Positions 42,804 through 52,046 are shown, numbered from the stretch's first letter. The stretch: DNA of 64,000 bases from JBGNFV01 sp049645705 (GCA_049645705.1 JBARUK010000017.1:62001-126000), one strand, 5' to 3'. The notes: generated from the letters alone by a model not told the origin. Translations and numbers: made by a program.

Positions 42804-44008
42804 AACCTCGCCACGGCCAGCCCGGCCACGTGGCCACCTATACTAAGTGAACTGGTAGCCGCAGGAGAGGGGGCATTGCAGACATTAATGGCCGCCTCTG
42901 ACTCTATGATCATAAAGTCATCTATAAGCCCGCCGGTACGGTCGCAGGCCTGGGCACGCACACCGGCACCACCGGGGGCCAGGTCCTGCTCGCGGATCTC
43001 CGGCATCAGCTTCTGCAGCGCCTTCGTAAAGGCCGCCTTGCTAAAGCTGCGGTACATCTCCCCAAAGCCCGTTTTCCAGTACTTTGCCGCCACCTTCTGA
43101 AAGCCGGGCCAGGCCAGGCTCTCGCTCAGCTCACCCAGGTCTATTGCACTTTTTGTATATCCTTCGCGGCTGAAGGCCAGCACGGCATTTGGCCCGGCCT
43201 CTACACCACCGCCGATCATGCGGGTAAAGTGCACGCCCAGGAAGGGAAAGGCCGGATCGGGTACCGGGTAGATCAGGTTACGCACCAGGTGCTGCTTGTC
43301 CTTATGCAACTCGTAGTACTCCCCGCGGAAGGGGATGATCTTCAGGTCCAGCTTCTGCGAGGTAAACCTGGCGACTTTATCGGAATACAGCCCGGCGCAG
43401 TTCACTACCAGCTTGGTTTCGTAGGTCTCTTTATTCGTAATCACGCGGTGCAGGCCCTTGCTTGCCTCATTTTTCGGGTCTATGTGTACCACCTTCTCGC
43501 CCAGGTGCACCTGCCCGCCCGCAGCCCTGAACTTATCCGCGTAGCGGTTGGCCACCGCGGTGTAGTCTATAATGCCCGTCTGCGGCACGTGTATGCCCGC
43601 AATGCCGTTTACGTGCGGCTCATGCTCCTTCAGTTCGCCTTCAGATAGCTCCGTCAGGTCGTCCAGGCCGTTCTCCCGCCCGCGCGTCATAATGTTCTGC
43701 AGGGCAGGCAGTTCCTCCTTGCTGGTGGCCACTATGATCTTGCCGCACAGCTCGTAGGGGATGCCCTCTTCCTCGGCAAAGCGGATAAGCTGGTTATAGC
43801 CACCGATACAGTTGCGGGCCTTCAGGCTGCCCGGCTTGTAGTAGACACCCGAGTGGATCACACCACTGTTATGTCCCGTCTGGTGCGCCGCCAGCTTACT
43901 CTCCTTCTCCAGTAACAGCACCTTCAGTTCCGGCCGCTGCTCGCTCACCTTCATGGCCGTGGCCAGGCCCACTATACCGCCTCCTATTATGATTATGTCG
44001 TACTGCAC
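42800..44008 (-). CDS. lhgO: L-2-hydroxyglutarate oxidase
   Basis: A 402-residue FAD-dependent oxidoreductase of the DAO fold. FAD motif GGGIVGLATA (9-18), the family segments HQTGHNSGVIHSGVYYKPGS (42-61), GIIDYTAVANRYA and PGGAGVRAQ, and the end SIGGHVA match LhgO, which oxidises L-2-hydroxyglutarate to 2-oxoglutarate with electrons passed to the membrane quinone pool. The gene is visibly richer in G and C than its neighbours. Its 3' end overlaps the convergent histidine kinase gene by 4 bp. Confidence 0.9.
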   Translation of the reverse strand: MQYDIIIIGGGIVGLATAMKVSEQRPELKVLLLEKESKLAAHQTGHNSGVIHSGVYYKPGSLKARNCIGGYNQLIRFAEEEGIPYELCGKIIVATSKEELPALQNIMTRGRENGLDDLTELSEGELKEHEPHVNGIAGIHVPQTGIIDYTAVANRYADKFRAAGGQVHLGEKVVHIDPKNEASKGLHRVITNKETYETKLVVNCAGLYSDKVARFTSQKLDLKIIPFRGEYYELHKDKQHLVRNLIYPVPDPAFPFLGVHFTRMIGGGVEAGPNAVLAFSREGYTKSAIDLGELSESLAWPGFQKVAAKYWKTGFGEMYRSFSKAAFTKALQKLMPEIREQDLAPGGAGVRAQACDRTGGLIDDFMIIESEAAINVCNAPSPAATSSLSIGGHVAGLAVARF

Positions 44009-44106
44009 GGGCTATCTGTTAGGTTTTCAGTGCCCAAAAATAGTACGAATTCCTGCTAAAGTCTATTGCAGATCGTAAATTGAAGGGAAATCTAAATTGA
44101 ATAAGT

Positions 44107-46518
44107 ATGGCTGAGAAAAATGATCCAGGAAATAAGCCTTTGTTGAGTGAAAATCAGGTTAGTGATATCCGACGTATCGTTAAATCAAAAGGCATAGATG
44201 AATCGATATTAACTATTGACAATGGCTCGGATGTTGCCATACTATCTATAGATGGCTGGGATGAAAAACTAACCATAATAGGTAATGATATTTCCTGGCG
44301 AGTTGGGTTGGCATCAAATAGAACAAATTTTAAAGCTAATGAAGAACTGTATGAGGAAGTAAATAGGTGGGCGGAATTGCTGAGCTTATTTATGACTGGT
44401 GAGGGTAAAAGTCTAAAGAGCTCAATTAATAAAGGTGAAGAAGCGGGTGACTATATGCCAATTATTGAGGATACATTTTTTTATAAGCATCCGCATGGAG
44501 TGATTATCAGAGACGAGTTTTTACCAAATGTATCTAGTACACAATCAGAGTTTTCTTTAGGCATAACACTGGATGATTTGGATTATAAAACTCACGATAT
44601 TTTTGCAGAGCTAAAATCAAAAAAAACAAAGGCTACAAAAGGTTATATCAGTACAGGATCTAAAGTTAAGGCTCAATTTTTTATCGATGTGGTTTACATG
44701 AAAAGTGCCTATGATGATATTAACAATATAATTCATTCTCTTCCACCTTTTAATAGAAATCAAAATTTAAAAGAATTTGATATACTTTTAGTTTGTAGAA
44801 GTTACAACGAGATATACAGTCAAATTGAAATATCCAATTTTGATTTAGATGGTCATTCGATAACGGATTCGGATAAGGCTATATTGGTGTACAATAATCC
44901 GTTTACTTTTTTAAACATAGAAATCGATAGGTTAACTAAGATTTCCATTCTCAACGAAGATGTGTTCCCCACAATTGGCGTAACGGAACTAGCTGCTGAA
45001 ATCACAGAGCTGCTGAAAAATATTGATAATAATGAGCGTGGCCGAATGATCGGGATATTCGGGCAGTGGGGCAGGGGCAAGACCTTTCTATGGAAGCAGA
45101 TAGACAAGCAGTTAGAAGCCTCAAAAGGAAAAAATCCTTTTATCACCCTGGAGTTTCACGCATGGAAGTACCAGGACACCCCCGCTGTTTGGGCTTACCT
45201 GTATGAAAACATTGCACAAAAGTATTTCGGGAAAGGGATTCAGAGGTTTATCAGGTATATTAATGTGTCTTTTAAGAAATATAACATAAAAAGGATACCG
45301 GGGTGGATACTGTTTGTTATGATGATACTTACTGGTGTTTTCTTTATCTACAGGCTGTATCGTATTCCCGAGTATGGTAAGCTGTTCTTCTCTACAGGGG
45401 TCATCGCTACTATAGTTACGATATTTTCCTTTGTAAAAAAGAACAAGAACAATGCGCTTTCCTTTATTACAAAATACGGGGCTAAATCCAGCTTCAAAGG
45501 TATACTTGGGACGCAGGCTGAGGTAGAAAAAGAATTGAAAGCCCTGCTTAGTACCTGGATCCCTATCAAGTATGACGCCAAAGGCGAAGCACCTGATGAG
45601 TACAAGAATCACAAACGTATTCTGCTCTTTGTAGACGACATCGACCGGTGTAGCGAAGACAAGATCATACAGATCATAGATGCCCTGAAGGTCATGCTGG
45701 AAGACCCCGACATCAGTCGCCGGGTATTGGTACTTACTGCTATAGATGAGCGGGTATTGCAACGCGCCATCAATGTGAAGTACAAAGACATGGTGGACAA
45801 AGACCTGTCATTAAGTGAAGCCGGGGACAAAGCTAATACGCTGATGCAATTGGTACGCGAGTACATGGACAAATTGTTTATTGCAGGCATTAAACTCGGA
45901 CCGCTTACGGCCAATCAGCGCAAGGCTATTTTTGACGTATTTGCCGTAAACAGGGAGGAAGAAGAAGTTAAAGGGGTATCTTCTACCGGTGGTAGTACCG
46001 AAGATAAGCCCGAAACCAGTAAGGATGATAAGGCTCTTACGAACAAAACGTCTGACCTCGGCACCAAATCTCAAAAAACAGCAAAGGAAGATGACAATCG
46101 TGAGCAACCTGTGCCCGATACAAAGCAGGAGGAAAAATACACACTAAGTCATTCAGAGTATGAGGCCATGACTTCTTACTTAGAGTACTATCACAATGGG
46201 ACGCCCCGTAGCATTCGTATATTTTATTTTCGCTACCTGCTGGCGCGTAATCTGTTGCATGAGGAGCTCAAGCTGGATACTGAAATTAATAGAGGAGCCC
46301 GAAATTCTATCGAAGAACTGAGTGATGCTCACCATATCCTGGCGGCCATGCTCGTGCATTATGGGCAGTTCGGACCGGAAGATTTCGCTGGACGTAGACG
46401 CACATTAACTACCGATGAGAATATCAGCGAACTTCAATACTGCAATGAAGCTTTCTCTCCAAGCTGGCAGCTTTATTACGTCCTTCTAAAAGTAGTCGAA
46501 ATGACCGTGGCCTATTGA
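44107..46518 (+). CDS. KAP-family P-loop NTPase
   Basis: An 803-residue protein. Residues 1 to about 290 form an unrecognised N-terminal region with strands typical of a soluble domain. The KAP NTPase follows: Walker A GQWGRGKT (319-326), two membrane spans inserted between Walker A and B (about 398-420 and 425-445; WILFVMMILTGVFFIY), Walker B LFVDDIDRC (507-515) and TAIDERVLQRAI. A low-complexity acidic linker (about 615-680) precedes the C-terminal helical part. Membrane-inserted KAP NTPases are linked to assembly at the membrane and, in some cases, to phage exclusion. The N-terminal third is distinctly AT-rich compared with the rest. Confidence 0.85.
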   Translation: MAEKNDPGNKPLLSENQVSDIRRIVKSKGIDESILTIDNGSDVAILSIDGWDEKLTIIGNDISWRVGLASNRTNFKANEELYEEVNRWAELLSLFMTGEGKSLKSSINKGEEAGDYMPIIEDTFFYKHPHGVIIRDEFLPNVSSTQSEFSLGITLDDLDYKTHDIFAELKSKKTKATKGYISTGSKVKAQFFIDVVYMKSAYDDINNIIHSLPPFNRNQNLKEFDILLVCRSYNEIYSQIEISNFDLDGHSITDSDKAILVYNNPFTFLNIEIDRLTKISILNEDVFPTIGVTELAAEITELLKNIDNNERGRMIGIFGQWGRGKTFLWKQIDKQLEASKGKNPFITLEFHAWKYQDTPAVWAYLYENIAQKYFGKGIQRFIRYINVSFKKYNIKRIPGWILFVMMILTGVFFIYRLYRIPEYGKLFFSTGVIATIVTIFSFVKKNKNNALSFITKYGAKSSFKGILGTQAEVEKELKALLSTWIPIKYDAKGEAPDEYKNHKRILLFVDDIDRCSEDKIIQIIDALKVMLEDPDISRRVLVLTAIDERVLQRAINVKYKDMVDKDLSLSEAGDKANTLMQLVREYMDKLFIAGIKLGPLTANQRKAIFDVFAVNREEEEVKGVSSTGGSTEDKPETSKDDKALTNKTSDLGTKSQKTAKEDDNREQPVPDTKQEEKYTLSHSEYEAMTSYLEYYHNGTPRSIRIFYFRYLLARNLLHEELKLDTEINRGARNSIEELSDAHHILAAMLVHYGQFGPEDFAGRRRTLTTDENISELQYCNEAFSPSWQLYYVLLKVVEMTVAY

Positions 46519-46535
46519 TCAAACCCCTGGTTCAA

Positions 46536-46569
46536 GATTGGCGCAGCATATCCAGGGCTTACGAATCGG
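46536..46569. repeat. GATTxGCxCAGC element, copy 1
   Basis: Begins gattggcgcagcatatccag and continues to gcttacgaat. It parallels the sequence at 46594 over about 33 bp with several differences; the core gcgcagc/acgcagc and the aatcc or tatcc that follow are shared. Confidence 0.55.
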
Positions 46570-46593
46570 TTGAGTTTGACCATATTGCTCTTT

Positions 46594-46626
46594 GATCAAC
46601 GCAGCGAATCCAAGGCTTGTGAGTAG
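46594..46626. repeat. GATTxGCxCAGC element, copy 2
   Basis: Begins gatcaacgcagcgaatccaa, then ggcttgtgagtag, aligned with copy 1 58 bp upstream. Confidence 0.5.
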
Positions 46627-46741
46627 TACAAAAAAACCAATTGGAGGCATTACTTAACTTTCCCTTACGGGCCTTCGGGTACCTTGGATGTAGAACGGCT
46701 AATCTCCGAAGGGGGCAGATGCATTGTGTGGAGCCAAAGCC

Positions 46742-46792
46742 GCTTTTTCGCTCTGGTGAGCGAGGCACGAGAGAATTCTCGCGCCAGTAAAG
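46742..46792. repeat. 51-bp direct repeat, copy A
   Basis: Runs from gctttttcgctctggtgagc to cgccagtaaag and differs from copy B (47519-47569) at two positions. It contains gagaattctc, a 10-bp perfect palindrome. The similarity resumes downstream: ggtatacc and agatggtcggaccat here match ggtatacc and agatggtcgggccat after copy B, with about 50 bp more between them in copy B, so copy A carries a deletion. Confidence 0.85.
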
Positions 46793-47197
46793 AGGTATAC
46801 CACAGATGGTCGGACCATAAAGTGATGGGGGCCTGCAATAAATTTCCCGCGGCAGAAATTATTATCGGCCAGCAGGACAGACTCCTGATAAGTGGGAGGT
46901 AGCGTTCGCGGTAGTGAGAGGCGGTACTACATCATTAGAATGTACAATCGGTAGGCGGCAAGTAGAATGCCTTGCTAAGCTAAACGATAGTCATAGGATA
47001 CCCCTACTCCAGACGGTTTAAAAACGGTTGAGTAACGGTTCAGTGTCGGACCAGTGAATGGTTAAATAAAGGGTAAAAAAGAATGGATTCGGCAAAAGGA
47101 GGGTGTAGTAAAAATACAATTTACAAGTAAGTGATCAAATGAAATACTATGCAATATTGCTTTCCATGCGAATCTTATCTTAACCACCCGGGTCTAA

Positions 47198-47217
47198 GAT
47201 TAGCACAGCGTAATCTC
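47198..47217. repeat. GATTxGCxCAGC element, copy 3
   Basis: gattagcacagcgtaatctc; itself an inverted repeat (gatta ... taatc), and flanked by ccac on the left and gtgg on the right. Confidence 0.6.
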
Positions 47218-47518
47218 ATCTGGAAGTGGTCGCCATGAAGTGGCCGGCCTGAAAGGGATTGGGCCTACGAAGTGGTTGAGCTTGCTTTAGTCCCTTGTGA
47301 AAACTCAACAGCCCGGTAGGGCTAAAGGATAGTGTGACGGAAGTTTGCACAAGGCCCCACGGAAGAGGAGACCCAAACAATCTACCAGGCTCGACCTCGT
47401 ACCAACTTCGCAGGAATGTGTAGCACCCCCGAAGGAGTAAACTTCATGTCCCGTAGGGGTTCCAATGGGACAACTCCGAAGTAGTGATAGTGGCCCGTGG
47501 TATTAGAATAGAGATGCT

Positions 47519-47569
47519 GCTTTTTCGCTCCGGTGAGCGAAGCACGAGAGAATTCTCGCGCCAGTAAAG
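47519..47569. repeat. 51-bp direct repeat, copy B
   Basis: The near-identical partner of 46742-46792 at a distance of 777 bp. It is followed by an extra ggaattctcgcg that repeats part of the unit, then by ggtataccc and further matching sequence. Confidence 0.85.
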
Positions 47570-47687
47570 GAATTCTCGCGTATGTGAAGAAGGTATACCC
47601 GGGCGTAAGGACGCCAGACCTGGTGTCTCTCTACAGAGATGGTCGGGCCATGAAATGTTGCAAAGAAAGCCTCTTTCTCTGGCTCGA

Positions 47688-47707
47688 GATTAGCACAGCG
47701 TATCCTG
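47688..47707. repeat. GATTxGCxCAGC element, copy 4
   Basis: gattagcacagcgtatcctg, identical to copy 3 over its first 15 bases, and framed by the inverted repeat ctctggc (left) and gccagag (right). Confidence 0.6.
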
Positions 47708-47869
47708 GGCCAGAGGCCGAGCTAAGGATCCGCCGGAAGTAGGAGAAATGATGGTGAGGTATCCGGATGTAAGACCTGCTTACTTTTCGTATCGTTTTTT
47801 TGGAAGGTTTTAGTCATATTGCCGGTCGAAACATCAACCTTTAGCCTGACAGACAGGTACTTATATCAC

Positions 47870-48379
47870 ATGAAAAAAACTCTGCTTCTGCTTTTCCTCT
47901 CTATTGCCTGTTTATCGTCAGCGTTTGCCCAGGAGTACGATGTACCCCTGAGCGATTCTATTTACTACGAATCGAACTTCGGCGGGAATAAATTTTACCA
48001 GCAGTACTCAGATGGCTACGAACCACTGGGCAACAGGCAGCTCAAGGCGATCATGCAGGATAACCAAGAGGCTTACCGCATGGCAAAGAAGGCGTCAGGT
48101 AACGACACATTTTCAAGTATTTTTGCCTTTGCCGGTGGTATAATGGCAGGCATACCCCTCGGTACTCTGGCAGTAGGCGGTGATGCCAACTGGACCATGG
48201 CAGCAATAGGCGGCGGGCTTATCGTGGCAAGTATTCCCTTTGCTGTCGGCTCTAACAGAAAAATGAGGCGCGCGGTAGACATCTACAACAGTAGTGTGGA
48301 AGGGTCGATCAGGCAGCATCCCTCGGAATTCAAATTCGTATTCAACGGCCAGGGGGCGGGGCTCAGCTTCAGTTTCTGA
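47870..48379 (+). CDS. Small exported protein with a glycine-rich hydrophobic region
   Basis: ATG 47870 gives a clean Sec signal peptide (MKKTLLLLFLSIACLSSAFA, cleavage before QEYD); an earlier TTG at 47819 would put 17 polar residues in front of it and is rejected. The mature part (about 150 residues) has a polar start, a Gly/Ala-rich hydrophobic stretch of two segments (about 95-145; FAGGIMAGIPLGTLAVGG, AAIGGGLIVASIPFAVG) and a beta-like end (FKFVFNGQGAGLSFSF) with terminal Phe. No family was recognised. It could be an inner- or outer-membrane-associated protein. Confidence 0.7.
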   Translation: MKKTLLLLFLSIACLSSAFAQEYDVPLSDSIYYESNFGGNKFYQQYSDGYEPLGNRQLKAIMQDNQEAYRMAKKASGNDTFSSIFAFAGGIMAGIPLGTLAVGGDANWTMAAIGGGLIVASIPFAVGSNRKMRRAVDIYNSSVEGSIRQHPSEFKFVFNGQGAGLSFSF

Positions 48380-48410
48380 AGCTCTATACGAGAAATTTTC
48401 CTTTGATGTT

Positions 48411-48450
48411 AAAATAAAAATGCTGCCTGTCAGGCAGCATTTTTATTTTC
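48411..48450. terminator. Bidirectional terminator between convergent genes
   Basis: A long, nearly perfect inverted repeat (arms aaaaatgctgcctg and caggcagcattttt, 48416-48429 and 48431-48444) has A-runs on one side and T-runs on the other, so it can end transcripts from both the small exported protein and the carbonic anhydrase gene. Confidence 0.9.
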
Positions 48451-48472
48451 TATTACATGTATACGGATTGCA

Positions 48473-49102
48473 TTAGTCCTCGTACATGAATACGTCGTCG
48501 AGCTTAGTATCTATGTCCAGTTTGATAAGATCATTTAAATGCCCTGTTTTCAAGTCATATACCCAGCCATGTAGCGTAGGTGCCTTCCTGTTTTTCCATG
48601 CTGTCTGCACAAAGGATGTTTTGGCCAGATTATACACCTGATCGATCGTGTTTAATTCTACCATACGGTTCACACGCTCGTTCTCATCTTCTATAGCGTT
48701 GACCTCCTCGCTATGTGCGAGGTATATATCCTTTATATTTCTTAGCCATTTGTTGATCAGCCCATAGTGTGTTCGACTCAGTGCGGCCTTGACACCACCA
48801 CATCCATAGTGACCACATACTATAATATGTTCTACCTCTAACACTTCTACCGCATACTGCAGTACACTGAGCAAGTTCAGGTCTGTATGTATCACCATGT
48901 TGGCGATATTACGGTGTACGAATATCTCCCCGGGGCGGGTATTTGTGATCTCGTTAGCAGGCACGCGACTGTCTGAACACCCTATCCAGAGGAATTTGGG
49001 GTTTTGTACTTCAGCATTCCGGGTAAAGAAGTCCTTGTCTTCTTCTACCTTTTCCTGGGCCCAGGCTTTATTCTCTAATAGTAATCTTTCGTATGGTATC
49101 AT
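48473..49102 (-). CDS. can: Beta-class carbonic anhydrase
   Basis: A 209-residue enzyme with the beta-carbonic anhydrase zinc ligands Cys42, His98 and Cys101 (IGCSDSR, CGHYGCGG) and the Asp44-Arg46 dyad of the CSDSR motif. The length matches the Can type. It interconverts CO2 and bicarbonate in the cytoplasm. The start overlaps the stop of the SulP gene by 4 bp (ATGA), so carbonic anhydrase and transporter are made together. Confidence 0.93.
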   Translation of the reverse strand: MIPYERLLLENKAWAQEKVEEDKDFFTRNAEVQNPKFLWIGCSDSRVPANEITNTRPGEIFVHRNIANMVIHTDLNLLSVLQYAVEVLEVEHIIVCGHYGCGGVKAALSRTHYGLINKWLRNIKDIYLAHSEEVNAIEDENERVNRMVELNTIDQVYNLAKTSFVQTAWKNRKAPTLHGWVYDLKTGHLNDLIKLDIDTKLDDVFMYED

Positions 49103-50706
49103 GCTTTGGTGAGTTCTATGAGGTCGTCTTTGGATCTGGGGCTAAGCCCGTTCAGGTTATCTTCTGTATTTTTCAGTTCTACGGTTATGTCCTTCATCGA
49201 GGCCGTATCGGCAAATTCTCTTAAAGTCTCCTGGATGTCGCTGTCTACGAACTTGGCCCGGGTACCGTCTATAAGCACATGGCTACCGGCAGGTATCTCT
49301 CTCAGGATGGTACGCAATTCGGCTTTGTTCAGGAAGCTTACGTCTTTCTTAAGCCTCAGCAGATAGTTATTGTTATGCCGTGCCACGACTATGGCCGAGT
49401 GGTGGTTACTTTTCATTACGAAGAAGAAACCGACTACCATACCGATAGCAATACCGATGAGCAGGTCGGTAAAGTAGATAGCAATAATGGTAATGATGAA
49501 GGGCAGAAACTGGTTCCAGCCTTTCTTATACATAGCCTTATACAGTGCCGGCCGGGTAAGCTTGTATCCTACAAGCAGCAGTACGGCGGCAAGAGCACTC
49601 TTAGGGATCAGGTTAAGTATCTGGGGAATGAATGCCACTGTAGCCAGGAGCATAAAGCCGTGCAGTACAGCAGAAACCTTGCTGCGTGCACCGGAGCTGA
49701 TGTTGGCCGAACTCCGTACGATTACTGCCGTGATGGGCAGACCACCTATAAGGCCGGAAAGGGTGTTACCGATACCCTGGGCCACCAGTTCGCGGTTGGT
49801 AGGGGTGATGCGCTTCATCGGATCCAGTTTGTCTGTGGCCTCGATACTAAGCAGGGTCTCTATACTGGCCACCATACAAATGGTGAAGGCTATGAACCAC
49901 ATGTCGTATCTGGCTATTGCGCTGAAATCAGGCAGTGTAAAGTTACTGGTAAACTTGCTGAAGCTAAATCCGCCGTCAGCTCCGAAGCTAAGCGGGATAT
50001 TAGATACCAGGTGGCTTTCCTCCAGGTATAGCGAAGGCATGGATGACTCATAGAAGAAATTTGCCAGTATACCGAAAACCACGACGATCATGGCGCCGGG
50101 TACGATCTGGAAAAACTTAAGCTTTTTAAGCTGTGGCAGCCCCCATATAATCAGTATAGCCAGTGAGACTACGGTAATGATGACAGCACCAATGGCCATC
50201 TGATCAGTGATCTTTGCGATCTCTGTCAGCGTATTTTCTCCATCTTTCTGCCAGAAACTCAGATCACCTTCATAGTCTTCATCCAGACCAAAGGCGTGAG
50301 GTATCTGCTTAAAGATCAGGATAAGGCCAATGGCGGAAAGCATACCTTTAATGACGGAGTCAGGGAAGAAGTTGGCGACCACACCGGCTTTTATCAGTCC
50401 CAGTGTAAGCTGCATCAGTCCGCCGATCATTACGGCCATCAGGAACACATTAAATGCCCCGAGGTCTGTGATACCATCTGCCACAATAACAGCGAGACCA
50501 GCAGCCGGACCACTAACGGCCAGGCTGGAACCACTGGCCATGCCTACAACGATACCACCTATAATACCGGCGATGATACCGGAAAAGAGGGGTGCCTCCG
50601 AGGCAAGAGCAATTCCAAGACACAAGGGCAGGGCCACCAGGAATACCACGATCGAGGCAGGAATATCCTTACCTAAATTACTTTTCCAGGAGTTATTTTG
50701 ATCCAT
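49099..50706 (-). CDS. SulP-family anion transporter with STAS domain
   Basis: A 535-residue SulP/SLC26-type protein: about twelve to fourteen membrane spans (from IPASIVVFLVALPLCLGIALA on), the family segment GGLPITAVIVRSSANISSGARSK, and a C-terminal STAS domain (about 440-520; LRTILREIPAGSHVLIDGTRAKFVD). SulP proteins carry sulfate, bicarbonate or other anions. The coupled carbonic anhydrase gene downstream argues for bicarbonate, as inference from context. Confidence 0.9.
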   Translation of the reverse strand: MDQNNSWKSNLGKDIPASIVVFLVALPLCLGIALASEAPLFSGIIAGIIGGIVVGMASGSSLAVSGPAAGLAVIVADGITDLGAFNVFLMAVMIGGLMQLTLGLIKAGVVANFFPDSVIKGMLSAIGLILIFKQIPHAFGLDEDYEGDLSFWQKDGENTLTEIAKITDQMAIGAVIITVVSLAILIIWGLPQLKKLKFFQIVPGAMIVVVFGILANFFYESSMPSLYLEESHLVSNIPLSFGADGGFSFSKFTSNFTLPDFSAIARYDMWFIAFTICMVASIETLLSIEATDKLDPMKRITPTNRELVAQGIGNTLSGLIGGLPITAVIVRSSANISSGARSKVSAVLHGFMLLATVAFIPQILNLIPKSALAAVLLLVGYKLTRPALYKAMYKKGWNQFLPFIITIIAIYFTDLLIGIAIGMVVGFFFVMKSNHHSAIVVARHNNNYLLRLKKDVSFLNKAELRTILREIPAGSHVLIDGTRAKFVDSDIQETLREFADTASMKDITVELKNTEDNLNGLSPRSKDDLIELTKA

Positions 50707-50861
50707 GTACTGATTATCAATTATAAGATTAACAGGTCTCCGTATGCCATTTGACTAAGCGATACTGACCATCGGTAGCGTGATAGCATTACCATTAAAA
50801 GGCATGGTGATACTCTTACAGCTACTGCAAGGTATGAAATTTTAAAGACTGAATGAAGATT

Positions 50862-52046
50862 TTAATCTTCGATGTATAACACGAGCCCCTTCAGGTATTC
50901 ACTTTCGGGATGGAAGATATTGACCGGGTGGTCGGGTGGCTGAGACAGGTGATGCAACACCCTCACCTTTCGCCGGGCCTCTATAGCTGCTGCAGCTATG
51001 GTATTACTAAAAAGGAGCCGGTCTACTACCTGTGAGCAGGAGAAGGTAAAAAGCACACTGCCGGACTTCATGCGTTTAATAGCTTCTGCATTCAATCGCT
51101 TATAGCCCTGTACCGCATTATGTCTCACATTTACATGTTTGGCAAAAGCTGGCGGATCCAGAATGACTACGTCAAACTTATCATCTACTTCCCTGATGTA
51201 TTTGACCACATCGGCATTTATACTCTGGTGGTCTCTTCCTTCCGGGAAGTTGAGCTGTACATTTTCATCAGTAAGCGTCAGAGCCTTGGCCGAGCTGTCT
51301 ACACTATGTACTTCGGTAGCACCTGCGCTGAGGGCATAAATGGAAAATCCGCCGGTATAACAGAAGGTGTTGATCACTGACTTGCCCTCACTGAATGAAG
51401 CAAGTAGTTTCCTGTTTTCGCGCTGGTCTATGAAGAAACCCGTCTTCTGGCCTTTCTCCCAGTCTATCAGGAACCGGTGCCCATACTCCAGCACTTCGTT
51501 GGTACCGGAGCTACCCCAGAGGTACCCATCATTGATGTCTACCGGGGCTTTCCTTGGCAGGGTTTCACCGCTTTTGTCATATACAGCCTGCAGGCGGTCT
51601 TTCAGTACTTCCCTGAGGCTCTCTACTATCACGTCTCTGTTCTTATACATGCCTACAGAATGGCACTGCATCACGGCGGTGCCATTATAGTAGTCTATGA
51701 TAAGTCCGGGTAGTCCGTCGCCCTCTCCATGTACCAGACGAAATACATTGGTATGTTCCGAGCCGACCAGGCCCAGCTTCTGCCGGAGAGTCAGGGCTGA
51801 GTACAGCCTTTTGGAGAAGAATGCCTTATCGGCCTGGTTATCTTCAAAGGAAATGATACGCCCGGTAATGCTGCCTTTCTGGTAGTGTGCCATCCCGAGC
51901 CAGGTACCATCAGGCCCCTCTACCTGCAGCACGTCACCCTCCTGGGGGTTACCTGTCATTTTAGCTATTGCTCCTGAGAATATCCAGGGGTGGAAGCGGC
52001 GTACAGGGCCGTCTTTTCCTTTTTTCAGTACGATCTTTTTATCCAA
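50862..52046 (-). CDS. rlmI: RlmI-like class I rRNA methyltransferase
   Basis: A 394-residue protein with an N-terminal PUA domain (about 1-75; RFHPWIFSGAIAKM) and a Rossmann methyltransferase. Visible motifs: the SAM site TFCYTGGFSIYALSAGATEVHSVD in pieces (about 235-258), the catalytic ILDPPAFAK (about 296-304) and the FTFSCSQVV (about 335-343). The family methylates a cytosine (m5C) in 23S rRNA. The match to RlmI is based on motif order and length; the exact target base is assumed. Confidence 0.88.
   Translation of the reverse strand: MDKKIVLKKGKDGPVRRFHPWIFSGAIAKMTGNPQEGDVLQVEGPDGTWLGMAHYQKGSITGRIISFEDNQADKAFFSKRLYSALTLRQKLGLVGSEHTNVFRLVHGEGDGLPGLIIDYYNGTAVMQCHSVGMYKNRDVIVESLREVLKDRLQAVYDKSGETLPRKAPVDINDGYLWGSSGTNEVLEYGHRFLIDWEKGQKTGFFIDQRENRKLLASFSEGKSVINTFCYTGGFSIYALSAGATEVHSVDSSAKALTLTDENVQLNFPEGRDHQSINADVVKYIREVDDKFDVVILDPPAFAKHVNVRHNAVQGYKRLNAEAIKRMKSGSVLFTFSCSQVVDRLLFSNTIAAAAIEARRKVRVLHHLSQPPDHPVNIFHPESEYLKGLVLYIED

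Larger units (their letters stand above)
46519..47818. other. 1.3-kb non-coding region of degenerate repeats
   Basis: No open frame in this stretch has coding character. It contains a pair of 51-bp direct repeats, four copies of a GATTxGCxCAGC-type element, several short inverted repeats (for example ctctggc/gccagag around the element at 47688) and GC-rich patches unlike ordinary spacers. It looks like decayed copies of a structured or mobile repeat element. No transposase or reverse transcriptase remnant was identified. Confidence 0.6.

Noticed and set aside
46519..47818. Group II intron or CRISPR-like array in the repeat island
   Set aside because: No reverse transcriptase remnant and no domain V-like hairpin was found, and the repeats are neither regularly spaced nor short and identical as in a CRISPR array.
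47819..47869. Earlier TTG start for the small exported protein
   Set aside because: It would place 17 polar residues before a clean signal peptide that begins at ATG 47870.
49279..50031. Open frame of 250 codons on the plus strand inside the SulP gene
   Set aside because: It is antisense to the transporter, has no domain or signal features and no start context.
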